A stretch of DNA of 64,000 bases from JAEUJM01 sp964635055. GTDB lineage: Bacteria; Actinomycetota; Acidimicrobiia; Acidimicrobiales; DATDAH01. Numbering within the stretch: position 1 is the first letter of the stretch; every line of letters begins with the position of its first letter. The notes under the pieces are model-generated. The model searched no databases. It was not told the DNA's origin and worked only from the letters and a program-made list of their open reading frames with translations. This document shows, piece by piece, positions 7,018 to 15,533 of the stretch. The translations under genes and the position numbers were made by a program. The stretch lies in the NCBI GenBank assembly GCA_964635055.1, contig CAZWMT010000022.1:1-64000 (forward strand), written 5' to 3'.

Positions 7018-8235
7018 ATGTCACGGTCACGAACAATCGCACCTCTCTTGGTCGCACTCGCGCTTCTGGCCGGCACCCAGACGACGCGTCAGGCCGGGGC
7101 CGCCCTCGCAGCTGACCCTCGCCAAGAGCGCGACCGCGTACGCGATGAGCAGGCCATCAACGCGGCCCGACTCGACGCCCTCCGGGCAGACGACGCCGAG
7201 GTGCGAGCGTCCCTGGCAGCCCTTGCCGAGGATGTCGCTGCGCAGGAGGCGGCCGTGGAGGACACGCAGCGCGCCGTTGACGCGGCGGAACGGGACCTGC
7301 GCAACGCCCGCGCCGAGCAGGCACGCACGCTCGCCGAGATCGAGAGTATCGAGGCTGAACGGCAGTCCCTGGCCGTCGACTCGTACATTCGCTCGGGCAC
7401 GAGCCAGGATCCGCTCGAGGTACTCACCCAGACCGACCCGACCGACATGGCCGAACGCCAAGCACTGGTCGACCTGGCCGGCGCCCGCAACGCCGATGTG
7501 GCCGACCAGTTGAGCGCCGCGTACGAGGACCTCGCCGCTCAACGGGGGCGGGCCGAGGAAGCCGAAATCCGTGCACGCGAGCATCAGGCCGAGGCCACCA
7601 CAGTGCTCGAGAAGCTGCGGCGGTCACGGGAGCGGCAAGCGGCGTTCGCCGGCGCGGTCGAACAGCGCATCGAGGCAGCCCTGGCCGAGTCCGCAGCGCT
7701 CGAACAGCTCGACCAGCAGATCGCCGACGAGATCGCCCAGCAGAGCGCCGCCCTCGCCGCCCAGGCTGCCGCGGCCGCGCCGACCAACCCGTCGGCGAAC
7801 GCACCGCCGCTCCCTCCGTCCGGCGGCGGCACCCCGGTGCCCGTGTCGGGAGGATCCATCTCGCTGTCCACGGTCGGCGGCATCACCGTTGCCTCGTCGA
7901 TCGCCGGGGAAGTCGGCGCCCTCCTCGACGCCGCCCGTTCTGCGGGGCTGAGCCTCGCCGGCGGCGGCTACCGGGATCCCGCCCAACAGATCGCGCTGCG
8001 TCAGGCGAACTGCCCGGATCCGGTCAACTCCCCCGCCTCGGCCTGCTCGCCTCCGACGGCTCGGCCCGGCACGTCCATGCACGAACAGGGGTTGGCCATC
8101 GACTTCACCTCCAACGGTTCGCTCATCACCAGCCGTTCGAACTCGGCGTTCCAGTGGCTCGCTGCGAACGCAGCACGGTTCGGGCTCTACAACCTGCCGA
8201 GCGAGCCCTGGCACTGGTCGGTCAACGGCAACTAG
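7018..8235 (+). CDS. Secreted VanY-type D-Ala-D-Ala carboxypeptidase with coiled coil
   Basis: A 405-aa exported protein with a signal peptide at about residues 1-31 (MSRSRTIAPLLVALALLAG), a long Ala/Glu/Arg-rich coiled coil (about 32-245), a Pro/Gly linker, and a C-terminal peptidase M15B domain. The zinc ligands and catalytic residues are visible: His355 and Asp362 in HEQGLAID, Glu396 and His399 in EPWHW, plus GGGYRDPAQQ. M15B enzymes trim the terminal D-Ala of peptidoglycan stems. The coiled coil resembles those of cell-wall hydrolases (RipA/CwlO/EnvC type). The start at ATG 7018 has GAGGAG upstream. A dyad precedes the gene, and it may be part of the island regulon. Confidence 0.88.
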   Translation: MSRSRTIAPLLVALALLAGTQTTRQAGAALAADPRQERDRVRDEQAINAARLDALRADDAEVRASLAALAEDVAAQEAAVEDTQRAVDAAERDLRNARAEQARTLAEIESIEAERQSLAVDSYIRSGTSQDPLEVLTQTDPTDMAERQALVDLAGARNADVADQLSAAYEDLAAQRGRAEEAEIRAREHQAEATTVLEKLRRSRERQAAFAGAVEQRIEAALAESAALEQLDQQIADEIAQQSAALAAQAAAAAPTNPSANAPPLPPSGGGTPVPVSGGSISLSTVGGITVASSIAGEVGALLDAARSAGLSLAGGGYRDPAQQIALRQANCPDPVNSPASACSPPTARPGTSMHEQGLAIDFTSNGSLITSRSNSAFQWLAANAARFGLYNLPSEPWHWSVNGN

Positions 8236-8259
8236 GTCTCCGGCACACCAACCTCCTTG

Positions 8260-8276
8260 TATACCCCAAGGGGGTA
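8260..8276 (+). promoter_or_regulatory. CsoR/DUF156-type operator over the promoter of the next gene
   Basis: The sequence TATACCCCAAGGGGGTA contains inverted halves TACCCC (8262-8267) and GGGGTA (8271-8276). Such C-tract/G-tract dyads are the hallmark of copper-responsive CsoR and related RcnR-family repressors. TATACC (8260-8265) could itself be the -10 element, so binding would block transcription. No csoR gene occurs in the window. Confidence 0.6.
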
Positions 8277-8281
8277 GCAGT

Positions 8282-9364
8282 ATGGTGGAGGACATGAGTC
8301 AAGACAAGGACTCTCGGGGCTCACCACTCACCCCTCGAGAATGGCTGCTCGGCGTCGTGGTCGGTCTCTGGATGGTCGTCGGGTTGTTCCTGGACGGGTT
8401 GGCGCACGACGATGGGCGCCCGGAGTCGTTCTTCACCCCGTGGCACGGCGTGTTGTACTCCGGGTTCGCTGCCGCCGTAGCGGTCGCCGCGTTGGTGACC
8501 CTTCGGCGGCGGGAACCTGGTCGGAGCATGCTCGCGACCCTGCCGCCAGGGCACGGGCTCACCCTCCTCGGGCTCGTCGGGTTCGGCATCGGCGGACTCG
8601 CCGACCTGGTCTGGCACGAGACCTTCGGGATCGAGGTGGGGGCCGAGGCCCTCTTGAGCCCCAGCCATCTGCTCCTCCTCGTCTCGGGACTGACCGCGCT
8701 GAGCGCTCCCGTCCGAGATGTGTGGCGGTCGCCCAGCGCTGCCGATCCGACCTTCGGGGACCTCCTTCCCGCCATCCTCACGCTCGCCCTCATGACCGGG
8801 GTGTCGGGGTTCTTCCTGGCGTACCTCTCGCCGTTCGTCAATGATGCCGCCGGTCACGCGTTCGACCCTCGTGTCGTACCCCATGAACACCCGAGCAGCG
8901 ATCCCAGGGAGCTGCGGCAACTCCTCGGGCTGAGCTCGATCCTGATGACCACCGTCGTTCTCGCCACCGCCATGGAGCTGGTCCTCGCCCGATGGAGACG
9001 GCCGCCGGTCGGGACGCTCGCGCTACTGCTCGCCGGGTCCGTGTCGTTCCTGGTTGCGCTCGACGAGTTCGACGAGGCGTCGCTGATCCTCGTCGCTGCC
9101 GGCGCAGGCCTCGCCGCCGACTGGCTGGTGAACCGGCATGGTCGAATAGCCGCAACTTCCACGGCGATCACCATCCTCTGGATCGGCTACTTCGTCACGT
9201 ACCAATTGGTCGAGGAGGGCGTTGTTTGGTCGGCGGAGCTGATCGGAGGCGCCATCGTCCTGTCGGCTCTGGTCGCGTTCGGGCTCGGTCTGATCCGTAC
9301 GTCCGCGGTTCAGGCCGGTTCCCGCCGCTACTTGCGCGACGGATTCGTGGCGAGCAGGAGTTGA
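8282..9364 (+). CDS. Polytopic membrane protein of unknown function, probably metal-regulated
   Basis: This 360-aa protein has about nine predicted membrane helices. It carries conserved-looking polar motifs inside or near helices: FFTPWHGVLYSGF (about 47-59), LADLVWHETFGIEVGAE and LLSPSHLLLL. Several His residues near membrane faces could bind a metal, but no named family is recognised. The start at ATG 8282 lies 6 nt after the CsoR-type dyad; ATG 8294 is possible but has GGAGG only 2 nt away. The operator suggests induction by Cu(I) or another thiophilic metal. It is convergent with, and overlaps, a tiny ORF on the opposite strand. Confidence 0.8.
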   Translation: MVEDMSQDKDSRGSPLTPREWLLGVVVGLWMVVGLFLDGLAHDDGRPESFFTPWHGVLYSGFAAAVAVAALVTLRRREPGRSMLATLPPGHGLTLLGLVGFGIGGLADLVWHETFGIEVGAEALLSPSHLLLLVSGLTALSAPVRDVWRSPSAADPTFGDLLPAILTLALMTGVSGFFLAYLSPFVNDAAGHAFDPRVVPHEHPSSDPRELRQLLGLSSILMTTVVLATAMELVLARWRRPPVGTLALLLAGSVSFLVALDEFDEASLILVAAGAGLAADWLVNRHGRIAATSTAITILWIGYFVTYQLVEEGVVWSAELIGGAIVLSALVAFGLGLIRTSAVQAGSRRYLRDGFVASRS

Positions 9365-9456
9365 AGGGCGAACCACAGCAGGCCGAGGCCGACTGCCGAT
9401 GCCGCCGCGGCGATGAGGATCCACCGCATCACACGACGGTCTCCACGCGCCGTCAT
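9328..9456 (-). CDS. Possible single-helix small membrane protein
   Basis: A 42-codon frame with basic N-terminus MTARGDRRVMRW, one strong hydrophobic helix (ILIAAAASAVGLGLLWFALQLLLA) and a short basic tail. It follows the methyltransferase gene on the same strand and overlaps the 3' end of the convergent membrane-protein gene by 37 nt. An internal ATG at 9426 has GGAG 11 nt upstream. There is no homologue I can name. It is supported only by its composition, so treat as tentative. Confidence 0.35.
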   Translation of the reverse strand: MTARGDRRVMRWILIAAAASAVGLGLLWFALQLLLATNPSRK

Positions 9457-9505
9457 GCGGACAGATCTCGTGTTCGGGGGCTTCGGGTAGCCATCGACAT
9501 GAGGG

Positions 9506-10522
9506 TCATCCTGCCACCTCCTCGGGCCGCCGCAGCACGGCGCGAAGAAGGGCACCACGTCCTGCGAGGCGGTGGCACGCGTCGAAGGCGGTGAACACGG
9601 CCAGAGAGGGGGCGGACTCGAGGCTGAACTGGCTGACGACGCGTCGACTCGCACCCCAGTCGTCGAGCAAATTGCGGACCGAGTACACCCAGTTGACGGG
9701 GCTGACCATCGTCGTGAGGTGTTCAACGTCCATCCCGTTCTCCGCAGCGAGGAGTCGAAGGGAACGCTCGTTGAACAGGTTCCAGTGGCGTGGGAAGTGG
9801 TAGCCGCCCCAATGTCGCCGCTTAAAAATCGTGAAATCGAGTGACCCGGTGTTGTCCGTGACGATGAGGAGTCGACCGCCCGGCCGAAGCAGGTCGCGGA
9901 CTCGACGGAGCAAGACCCCGGGATCGGCGACGTGTTCGATCGTCTGGATCAGCAGCACCATGTCGTAGCTCGACTCCTCGAGCTCGGCGACCTCGACTGT
10001 GCCATCGCGCACATCGAGACCACGTTCCCTCGCGCGGCCCGTGGCCCTGGCGTCGGAATCGACCCCCTCGAGGCGCCACCCAGGGCTTCCGAAGTCCCGA
10101 AGCAGACCGAGGTGGAACCCGTCGCCACAACCCACGTCGAGGATTCGAGCATCGTTCGGCAGACCCTTTGCCGCCGCCAACACCCGCCGGCTCTCGAGAC
10201 GACGGCGGACCCGGTACACCAGGCCGAACCGCTCGGCCGAGAAGGCAAACGCGTGGTAGTCGTCCGGATAGATTCGAGCGAGCTCCGATTCGGCGGGACG
10301 CTTGTCGAGGTAGACGAGTCCGCAGCGGTTGCACTGCAGCGCAAGGAAGCTGTCCCGACTGGTGCGGTACTCGAAGTCCTCGCCGACAGCGACTGGTTCG
10401 GCATCGTTGGTTCCACAAACCGCGCAGACGCTCTCGACCAGCCTGAGCGGCGCTCCCCGCTCGGTCTCAGGTGGCGTTCCGTTATCCCGCCATCCCATCG
10501 AGCGTTCGACCGTGTCCGTCAC
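9506..10522 (-). CDS. SAM-dependent methyltransferase with N-terminal zinc ribbon
   Basis: A 338-aa protein. Residues about 33-75 hold two CxxC pairs (CAVCG and CNRCG) that form a zinc ribbon. The class I methyltransferase core begins near 125 with motif I ILDVGCGDGFHLGLL, acidic motif II GVDSD, IEHVADP and PGGRLLIVTDN. The C-terminal part contains HWGGYHFPRHWNLF, typical of the Methyltransf_23 group often found in surface-polysaccharide or sugar methylation clusters. The substrate is unknown. It starts at GTG 10522, 47 nt downstream of the CtpG-like ATPase stop on the same strand, so co-transcription is possible. Confidence 0.85.
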   Translation of the reverse strand: MTDTVERSMGWRDNGTPPETERGAPLRLVESVCAVCGTNDAEPVAVGEDFEYRTSRDSFLALQCNRCGLVYLDKRPAESELARIYPDDYHAFAFSAERFGLVYRVRRRLESRRVLAAAKGLPNDARILDVGCGDGFHLGLLRDFGSPGWRLEGVDSDARATGRARERGLDVRDGTVEVAELEESSYDMVLLIQTIEHVADPGVLLRRVRDLLRPGGRLLIVTDNTGSLDFTIFKRRHWGGYHFPRHWNLFNERSLRLLAAENGMDVEHLTTMVSPVNWVYSVRNLLDDWGASRRVVSQFSLESAPSLAVFTAFDACHRLAGRGALLRAVLRRPEEVAG

Positions 10523-10569
10523 GTTGCCACTACCGCCATCGTCCTTTCGGTCCGACCCTCATCCATGAT

Positions 10570-12519
10570 CTACCCCCGTCGACCCAGGGAGGCGACAGTT
10601 GAGACGACACGCCCGGTCGGATCCGGGCGTGGCTTGCGCCGGCCGGCCCGGATGCCGTTGGCGATGACGAGGACCTCGGCCAATTCGTGCGTCGCCACCA
10701 CGGCGGCGAGACCGAGCGTGCCCGCTGCGGCCTGCGGCACCAGAACCACGAGAATGAGGCCCGACAAGGCGAGGTTCTGGCGCATGATCCGCCCTGCTCG
10801 ACGGGCGTGGGCCAGCACGTCGGGGAGATGGTTCAGGTCCTCGCCCATGAGGGCGACGTCCGCTGCCTCGATGGCGACGTCGCTGCCCATCGCGCCCATC
10901 GCGATCCCGACTTCCGCGGTGGCGAGCGCAGGCGCATCGTTGATGCCGTCACCGACCATGGCGACGTGACCCCGGGCGCGCAGCGCCTCGATGATGCGCG
11001 CCTTGTCCTCGGGGAGCAGTTCGGCGCGCACCTCGTCGACACCGGACTGGCGTCCGAGCGTCGCTGCCGCCCGTCGGTTGTCGCCCGTGAGCATGGCGAC
11101 GTGGCTGATGTCGAGTCGCCGTAGCGAGGCCACTACGCCCGCCGCCTCCGGACGAAGCTCGTCACGGACGGCGATCGCACCGAGCAGCGTTCCGGCGCGC
11201 TCGACGAGCACGACGGTGCAACCCTCGTCCTGTAGGCCGTCGACCATGCCGTCGAGGCCGTGGCCGGCGACGAAGCCCGGTCGGCCGAGACGGGCGAGGT
11301 CACCGTCGACCACACCGGTGAGCCCGCTACCCGTCACGGCCTGCACCTCGGCCGCTGGAGTGACATCTGGGGCGGCGGCGAGGATCGCGGCCGCCAGCGG
11401 GTGCTCGCTGCGGGCTTCGAGCGATGCGGCCACGCGCAGGACCTGGTCGCGGTCGGCGTCGTCGGTCGGTACCACGGCGACGACCTGGGCTCGGTTTCGC
11501 GTCAGCGTTCCTGTCTTGTCGAGCGCCACTACGCGCACGGTCGTGAGCCCTTCGAGCGCGGCGCCGCCCTTCACGAGCGCACCCATGCGGGCGGAAGCGC
11601 CGATGGCTGCGACGACCGTGACCGGCACGGCCAGCGCAAAGGCGCACGGCGCAGCGGCCACGAGGACCACGAGCGACCGTGACAGCCACACCTGCGGATC
11701 GCCGAACAGCGATCCCAGCAACGCCACGCCGGCGGCGATGGCCATGATCCCCGGGACGAGTGGACGAGCGATCCGTTCCGCGAGCCGCTGGCTCGATCCC
11801 TTGCGCTCCTGCGCCTCTTCGACGATGTGCACCACCCTGGCGAGGGAGCTGTCGGCCGTTCGGGCCGAGACGGCGACCTCCAGCGCACCTCCACCGTTGA
11901 TGGCTGCCGCAAACACCTCGGTTCCCGCTTCGACCTCGACCGGAAGCGACTCGCCGGTGATGGCCGAGAGATCAAGGGTGGAGTGACCTGACCGAACGAC
12001 ACCGTCGGTCGCCAACCGGTCGCCCGGCCCCACTACCATCAGGTCGCCGACCACGAGCTCGGCGGGGTCGATCTCGACCTCCTGCGCACCGCGGCGGAGG
12101 ACGACTCGCTCGGGAACCAACTCGAGGAGCGATCGCAGACCCTGTCGCGTGCGTGCCAGCGCATAGCTCTCGAGCGCCTCCGATATCGAGAACAGGAAGG
12201 CCAGTGATGCCGCCTCGCCGAACTCGCCGAGGGCAACGGCACCGGCGGCGGCGATCGTCATCAGTGTGCCGACCCCGAGGCGTCCCCGACGCAGATTGTG
12301 AAGCGTCTCGGGGACGAACGTCGACGCTCCCACCAGCACCGCCAGCAGGAATGACGCGGTGCCGGCGTCGGCAGATCCCGCAGCGCTGGCGACCAGGCCC
12401 GCCGTGAGCAACACGCCCGCAACTGCGGCCACTCGAACCTCAGGAACCTGCCAGAAACCCTGTGGTGGTGCTACCGGCTCGTCCCCCAGCGACTGCTCCC
12501 CACAGCAGGCGTCAGCCAT
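10570..12519 (-). CDS. ctpG: P1B-type heavy-metal ATPase, CtpG-like
   Basis: A 649-aa efflux pump. It begins MADACCGEQ, with a Cys pair in place of a full HMA domain, then has paired N-terminal helices, the actuator loop ITGES (about 187-191), the ion-site helix with APC (Ala290-Pro-Cys292, AAAPCAFALAVP) instead of CPC, the phosphorylation site DKTGT (Asp334), SEHPLAAA and GDGINDAPALA. It is divergent from a CmtR-type repressor. In Mycobacterium tuberculosis CmtR controls the cadmium/lead pump CtpG, so Cd/Pb/Zn export is the likely role. The start at 12519 is chosen at MADACC; the open frame extends upstream without support. Confidence 0.88.
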   Translation of the reverse strand: MADACCGEQSLGDEPVAPPQGFWQVPEVRVAAVAGVLLTAGLVASAAGSADAGTASFLLAVLVGASTFVPETLHNLRRGRLGVGTLMTIAAAGAVALGEFGEAASLAFLFSISEALESYALARTRQGLRSLLELVPERVVLRRGAQEVEIDPAELVVGDLMVVGPGDRLATDGVVRSGHSTLDLSAITGESLPVEVEAGTEVFAAAINGGGALEVAVSARTADSSLARVVHIVEEAQERKGSSQRLAERIARPLVPGIMAIAAGVALLGSLFGDPQVWLSRSLVVLVAAAPCAFALAVPVTVVAAIGASARMGALVKGGAALEGLTTVRVVALDKTGTLTRNRAQVVAVVPTDDADRDQVLRVAASLEARSEHPLAAAILAAAPDVTPAAEVQAVTGSGLTGVVDGDLARLGRPGFVAGHGLDGMVDGLQDEGCTVVLVERAGTLLGAIAVRDELRPEAAGVVASLRRLDISHVAMLTGDNRRAAATLGRQSGVDEVRAELLPEDKARIIEALRARGHVAMVGDGINDAPALATAEVGIAMGAMGSDVAIEAADVALMGEDLNHLPDVLAHARRAGRIMRQNLALSGLILVVLVPQAAAGTLGLAAVVATHELAEVLVIANGIRAGRRKPRPDPTGRVVSTVASLGRRG

Positions 12520-12560
12520 CCGCGTCGAACCTCTGCTGGCATCGGTTGTCCACCTCGCCG

Positions 12561-12611
12561 ATCGTACAGGAACTGGCAACAACGGTTCATCATGTGCTGT
12601 ACTGTCTCGAC
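12561..12611. promoter_or_regulatory. Divergent promoter of the ATPase and its repressor
   Basis: Plus strand: TACTGT (12600-12605) lies 6 nt before the repressor ATG, so its mRNA is probably leaderless. Minus strand: TACGAT (12566-12561) can serve as the -10 of the ATPase gene. An inverted pair GTACAG (12564-12569) and CTGTAC (12597-12602) brackets the interval and is a candidate repressor site touching both promoters. Confidence 0.5.
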
Positions 12612-12935
12612 ATGCCTGCTGTCTCCGTTGACCTGGACGCACTCGCTCGGGTTGGTCGTGCCCTGGCGGACGACACCCGCCGGCGCCTGCTCGTCGCCAT
12701 TCTCGAAGGTCATCACTATCCGGCGGAGTTGGCAACCGAGCTGGGGCTGGCCAAGACGAACGTCTCCAACCACCTGAGCTGCCTGCGTGGTTGCGGCTTG
12801 GTGGTGGCTACCCCTGAGGGCCGCCGCGTCCGCTACGAGCTGTCCGATCCCCGGCTGGCCCACGCCCTCGCCGATCTGACGGGTCTTGTCCTGCTCGTCG
12901 ACGATCCCGATTGCCGTCAGGTCGGCAGACGATGA
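12612..12935 (+). CDS. cmtR: ArsR/SmtB-family metal repressor, CmtR-like
   Basis: A 107-aa winged-helix repressor. The recognition helix TNVSNHLSCLRGCGLVV carries Cys57 and Cys61, and Cys101 lies in the C-terminal tail (DDPDCRQ). This is the three-cysteine Cd/Pb site known for mycobacterial CmtR, where ligands sit at almost the same positions. Metal binding should release DNA and derepress the divergent CtpG-like ATPase. ATG 12612 is preceded by a -10 at 6 nt, implying a leaderless transcript. The stop overlaps the next start as ATGA, so the repressor may also govern the long downstream gene array. Family call firm; metal inferred. Confidence 0.92.
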   Translation: MPAVSVDLDALARVGRALADDTRRRLLVAILEGHHYPAELATELGLAKTNVSNHLSCLRGCGLVVATPEGRRVRYELSDPRLAHALADLTGLVLLVDDPDCRQVGRR

Positions 12936-13302
12936 GTCGGGCGATGCCGCCGGCGGTACGTGCGGGGTTCGATGCCGAGCTCGAAACAGCGCAGGCCGCA
13001 TAGGACAACGACGCCGCATGGGCTGCGCTTGAACGGGCCCACACCCTGGCGCAGCCGTGGGCCGGGCCCCACGTGCGATGCGATCTGAAGATGTTGGTGC
13101 TCGCGTGCCGTACCCGAGACATCCGAGAGTTCGCGGGTCAGTTCTACCGGACCGCGCTGGCGGGCCCGGGTTCGATGAGGGGCCGGATCCCACTCGGCAA
13201 CACCGGCCGGGCATGGGTCTCCGCGTTCCCCCCATGCCCATCCCGGCCGATCTCGCCGCCATGCTCGACGCGGACGAGCGCGGTGCCGAAAGGGCGGCGT
13301 GA
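12932..13302 (+). pseudogene. Decayed DUF3703-family gene (nonsense plus frameshift)
   Basis: Translation from ATG 12932 (overlapping the repressor stop) gives a DUF3703-like start MSRAMPPAVRAGFDAELETA but meets TAG at 13001-13003, where Trp is expected (TGG to TAG). The same frame then continues the family pattern (DNDAAWAALERAH, PHVRCDLKMLVLACR, PLGNTGRAWVSAF). At the C6 run 13228-13233 one base is missing, and the conserved tail PMPIPADLAAMLDAD continues in the next frame to 13302. DUF3703 genes are common partners of ArsR/metal operons; their function is unknown. Two lesions argue for a pseudogene, though a sequencing error at the C run cannot be excluded. Confidence 0.75.
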
Positions 13303-13317
13303 GAGGGCGATAGGTTG

Positions 13318-13866
13318 ATGTCGGTGCGCTGGCCTCGCTTGTGGACGCTGCTGCTCATCCCGGGAGGGATGGCGGCGGGTCACGTTGTCGGGTACGCACT
13401 GGCGGCGGCGATGGGTGCTGCGCCGGTCGTCGGCTCGCACCATGGCTATGTCGGCGATTTGTTCTTCGTTGCGGTGCCGCTCACGGTGGCGGTGCTGGTA
13501 CGCGCCTTCCTCAGCGGATTGCGCGATGAGCTGCCTCCGGTCCGGTTCTCCCTCCTCGCGCTCGCGCAGATGGGACTGTTCCTCTCGGTCGAGTTGATCG
13601 AGCACGCGACCGTGGGGATCGGCGCGTGGGCCACGCTCACAGAGCCGGCTGTGCTCTGCGGACTGGTCGGGCAACTCCTCGTGGCCTGGCTCGTCGTCAT
13701 GGTCGTGCGGGCCTCGTACCAGGTGGGTGTGATCGTCCGTGCGCCGCGACGCACGCCGTCGCGATCCCATACGCAGCAACGCTGGGGTCGGTCCCTGGTA
13801 GGGCGGGGATCGCTCGGCGTCTCTGTCTGGTCGCTGTCGAGGCGAGGCCCACCGCTGGCGGTCTGA
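13318..13866 (+). CDS. Integral membrane protein of the metal operon, unknown function
   Basis: A 182-aa protein with four to five predicted helices: the first at about 8-30, then VGDLFFVAVPLTVAVLV, FSLLALAQMGLFLSVE and LVGQLLVAWLVVMVV. Polar residues within the bundle include SHHGYVGD and ELIEHA, so histidines lie at a membrane face. The C-terminal 45 residues are basic. It starts at ATG 13318 (a TTG three nucleotides upstream is also possible), 16 nt after the DUF3703 remnant and 47 nt before the CopC-CopD gene. Context suggests metal handling. No family is recognised. Confidence 0.75.
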   Translation: MSVRWPRLWTLLLIPGGMAAGHVVGYALAAAMGAAPVVGSHHGYVGDLFFVAVPLTVAVLVRAFLSGLRDELPPVRFSLLALAQMGLFLSVELIEHATVGIGAWATLTEPAVLCGLVGQLLVAWLVVMVVRASYQVGVIVRAPRRTPSRSHTQQRWGRSLVGRGSLGVSVWSLSRRGPPLAV

Positions 13867-13913
13867 ACCCGCCGCCTTCGCCGTTCCGACGGCCTCGTTC
13901 GACAGGAGTACCC

Positions 13914-15533
13914 GTGTCCGTATTCGGCGCGCCCGCCGTCCGGCGGGCTGCCTGCCTCACACTGCCTGCCTGCGCGGCCGTGCTGCTGGCCCTGATCGGC
14001 CCGCTAGCAGCGCCGGCTTCCGCCCACGCCACGCTCGTCTCCACCACTCCGCCGGGGGACGAGTTGATCGAGCGCGTCCCTTCCGAGGTGCAACTCGTGT
14101 TCGACGAGGGCGTCGAGGTCGTCGACGGTGGAGTGCGCGTGTTCGGCCCGTCCGGGGAACGGGTGGACCGCGGCGTTGCCGAAACCAGAGACAGTGGTCG
14201 CACGGTCCTGGCAACGATCGACGATCCCGGGACGCTGGGCACCTACACCGTCTCCTGGCGTGTCCTCAGCGAAGACAGCCACAACCTGTCCGGCTCGTTC
14301 GTGTTCCACGTCGGTACCGAGACCGGCGGCGCAGATGTCGGTGACGATGCGAACACCCTCACCGACCAGGTCGGCGGGCTCGCCCGCTGGGCCGCGTACG
14401 CCGGCGCCCTCGTTGCGTTGGGCGCAGCCGCGCTCGCTCTGGTCAATCCCGGCGAACCCGCCGTCGAGCGGCGGCTGCGGCTGATCGTGATGGTCGGGGC
14501 GGGTGGAGCGGCCCTCGCCACAGCTGTGGTTCTCGTCGCGCAGACCGCCGACGTGTCGGGGCGGTCGCTCCTCGACTCGATCTCCCTGACACGCGACATC
14601 GCCACGGACACCCGGTCCGGTCGACTGGGAGTCTTGCGTTTCCTGCTACTGACGGCCGCAGGCGGCGCGGCGGCCGTCGGCGCGCTGTGGTCGAAGCGAC
14701 CTTGGATCGCCGGTGGGCTGGTCGTGGGCGCCATGGTCACCTGGCCACTGTCCGGCCACGCCTGGACCACCACGCCGCAATGGGCTGCCGTGCTGGTCGA
14801 TCTCGTCCACCTGGCGGCAGTCGGCGTCTGGGCCGGCGGATTGTTCGCACTCGGCTGCACGCTGAGAGAGGCCGACGATCAGGCCGCGATGGCGCGCCGG
14901 TTCTCGAAGATGGCGGTGGTGACGGTGGTGGTCGTGGCCATCAGCGGCTCGCTATCGGCCTTCTGGCAGCTGCGGTCGTTCGATGCCCTGGTCGACACCG
15001 GATTCGGGCAACTGCTGATCGCCAAGATCGCGGGATTCGCCGCGCTCGTCATCCTCGGGTCGCTCAACCGCGCGCTGGTCGCCGCTTGGGCTGACCGGTC
15101 CGCCCAGATCCTCGTCCGCTTCGTCCGGGCCGAGGTCGCCATCGCGGTCATCGTGTTGGCGTTGACCGCGGTCATGGTGAACCAGCCCCCGGGCCGAGAC
15201 TCGGTGGGTGGTCCCTTCGAGATCTCGTCCCAAGCCGTCGGGGGTGGCGGGCGGCTCGACCTGACGGTTTCGCCCGCTCGTGTCGGCCAGAACGACATCC
15301 ACCTCTACTTCTTCGACGAAGCGGGACAGACCCTCGTGCCCGTCGATGCGGTCGAGATGACCGCCGGCACCGATCAGATCAACCCGCGCCGCCTCGACAT
15401 CGAGCCTGTCTCTTCGAGTCACTTCTCGAGCTACGGCGCCTCACTCACCGCCCCAGGAACCTGGACCCTCACCGTCACCGCGGTCCAGGGAGGCCAGACG
15501 TCCACCTACACGATCGAGGTACCCGTGCGATGA
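13914..15533 (+). CDS. CopC-CopD fusion (YcnJ-like copper resistance/uptake protein)
   Basis: A 539-aa protein. A signal peptide ends at ASA, so the mature chain starts with His38 (HATLVSTTPP), the N-terminal histidine of CopC copper sites. A second ligand candidate is His123 in EDSHNLSGSF. The CopC beta domain (38-135) is followed by a CopD-type membrane domain of eight helices (about 155-440, with LSGHAWTT and DLVHLAAVGVWAGGLF) and a C-terminal extracytoplasmic beta domain (about 450-539). Such fusions carry Cu across or store it at the membrane. GTG 13914 has AGGAG five nucleotides upstream. It overlaps the next gene as ATGA. Confidence 0.9.
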   Translation: MSVFGAPAVRRAACLTLPACAAVLLALIGPLAAPASAHATLVSTTPPGDELIERVPSEVQLVFDEGVEVVDGGVRVFGPSGERVDRGVAETRDSGRTVLATIDDPGTLGTYTVSWRVLSEDSHNLSGSFVFHVGTETGGADVGDDANTLTDQVGGLARWAAYAGALVALGAAALALVNPGEPAVERRLRLIVMVGAGGAALATAVVLVAQTADVSGRSLLDSISLTRDIATDTRSGRLGVLRFLLLTAAGGAAAVGALWSKRPWIAGGLVVGAMVTWPLSGHAWTTTPQWAAVLVDLVHLAAVGVWAGGLFALGCTLREADDQAAMARRFSKMAVVTVVVVAISGSLSAFWQLRSFDALVDTGFGQLLIAKIAGFAALVILGSLNRALVAAWADRSAQILVRFVRAEVAIAVIVLALTAVMVNQPPGRDSVGGPFEISSQAVGGGGRLDLTVSPARVGQNDIHLYFFDEAGQTLVPVDAVEMTAGTDQINPRRLDIEPVSSSHFSSYGASLTAPGTWTLTVTAVQGGQTSTYTIEVPVR

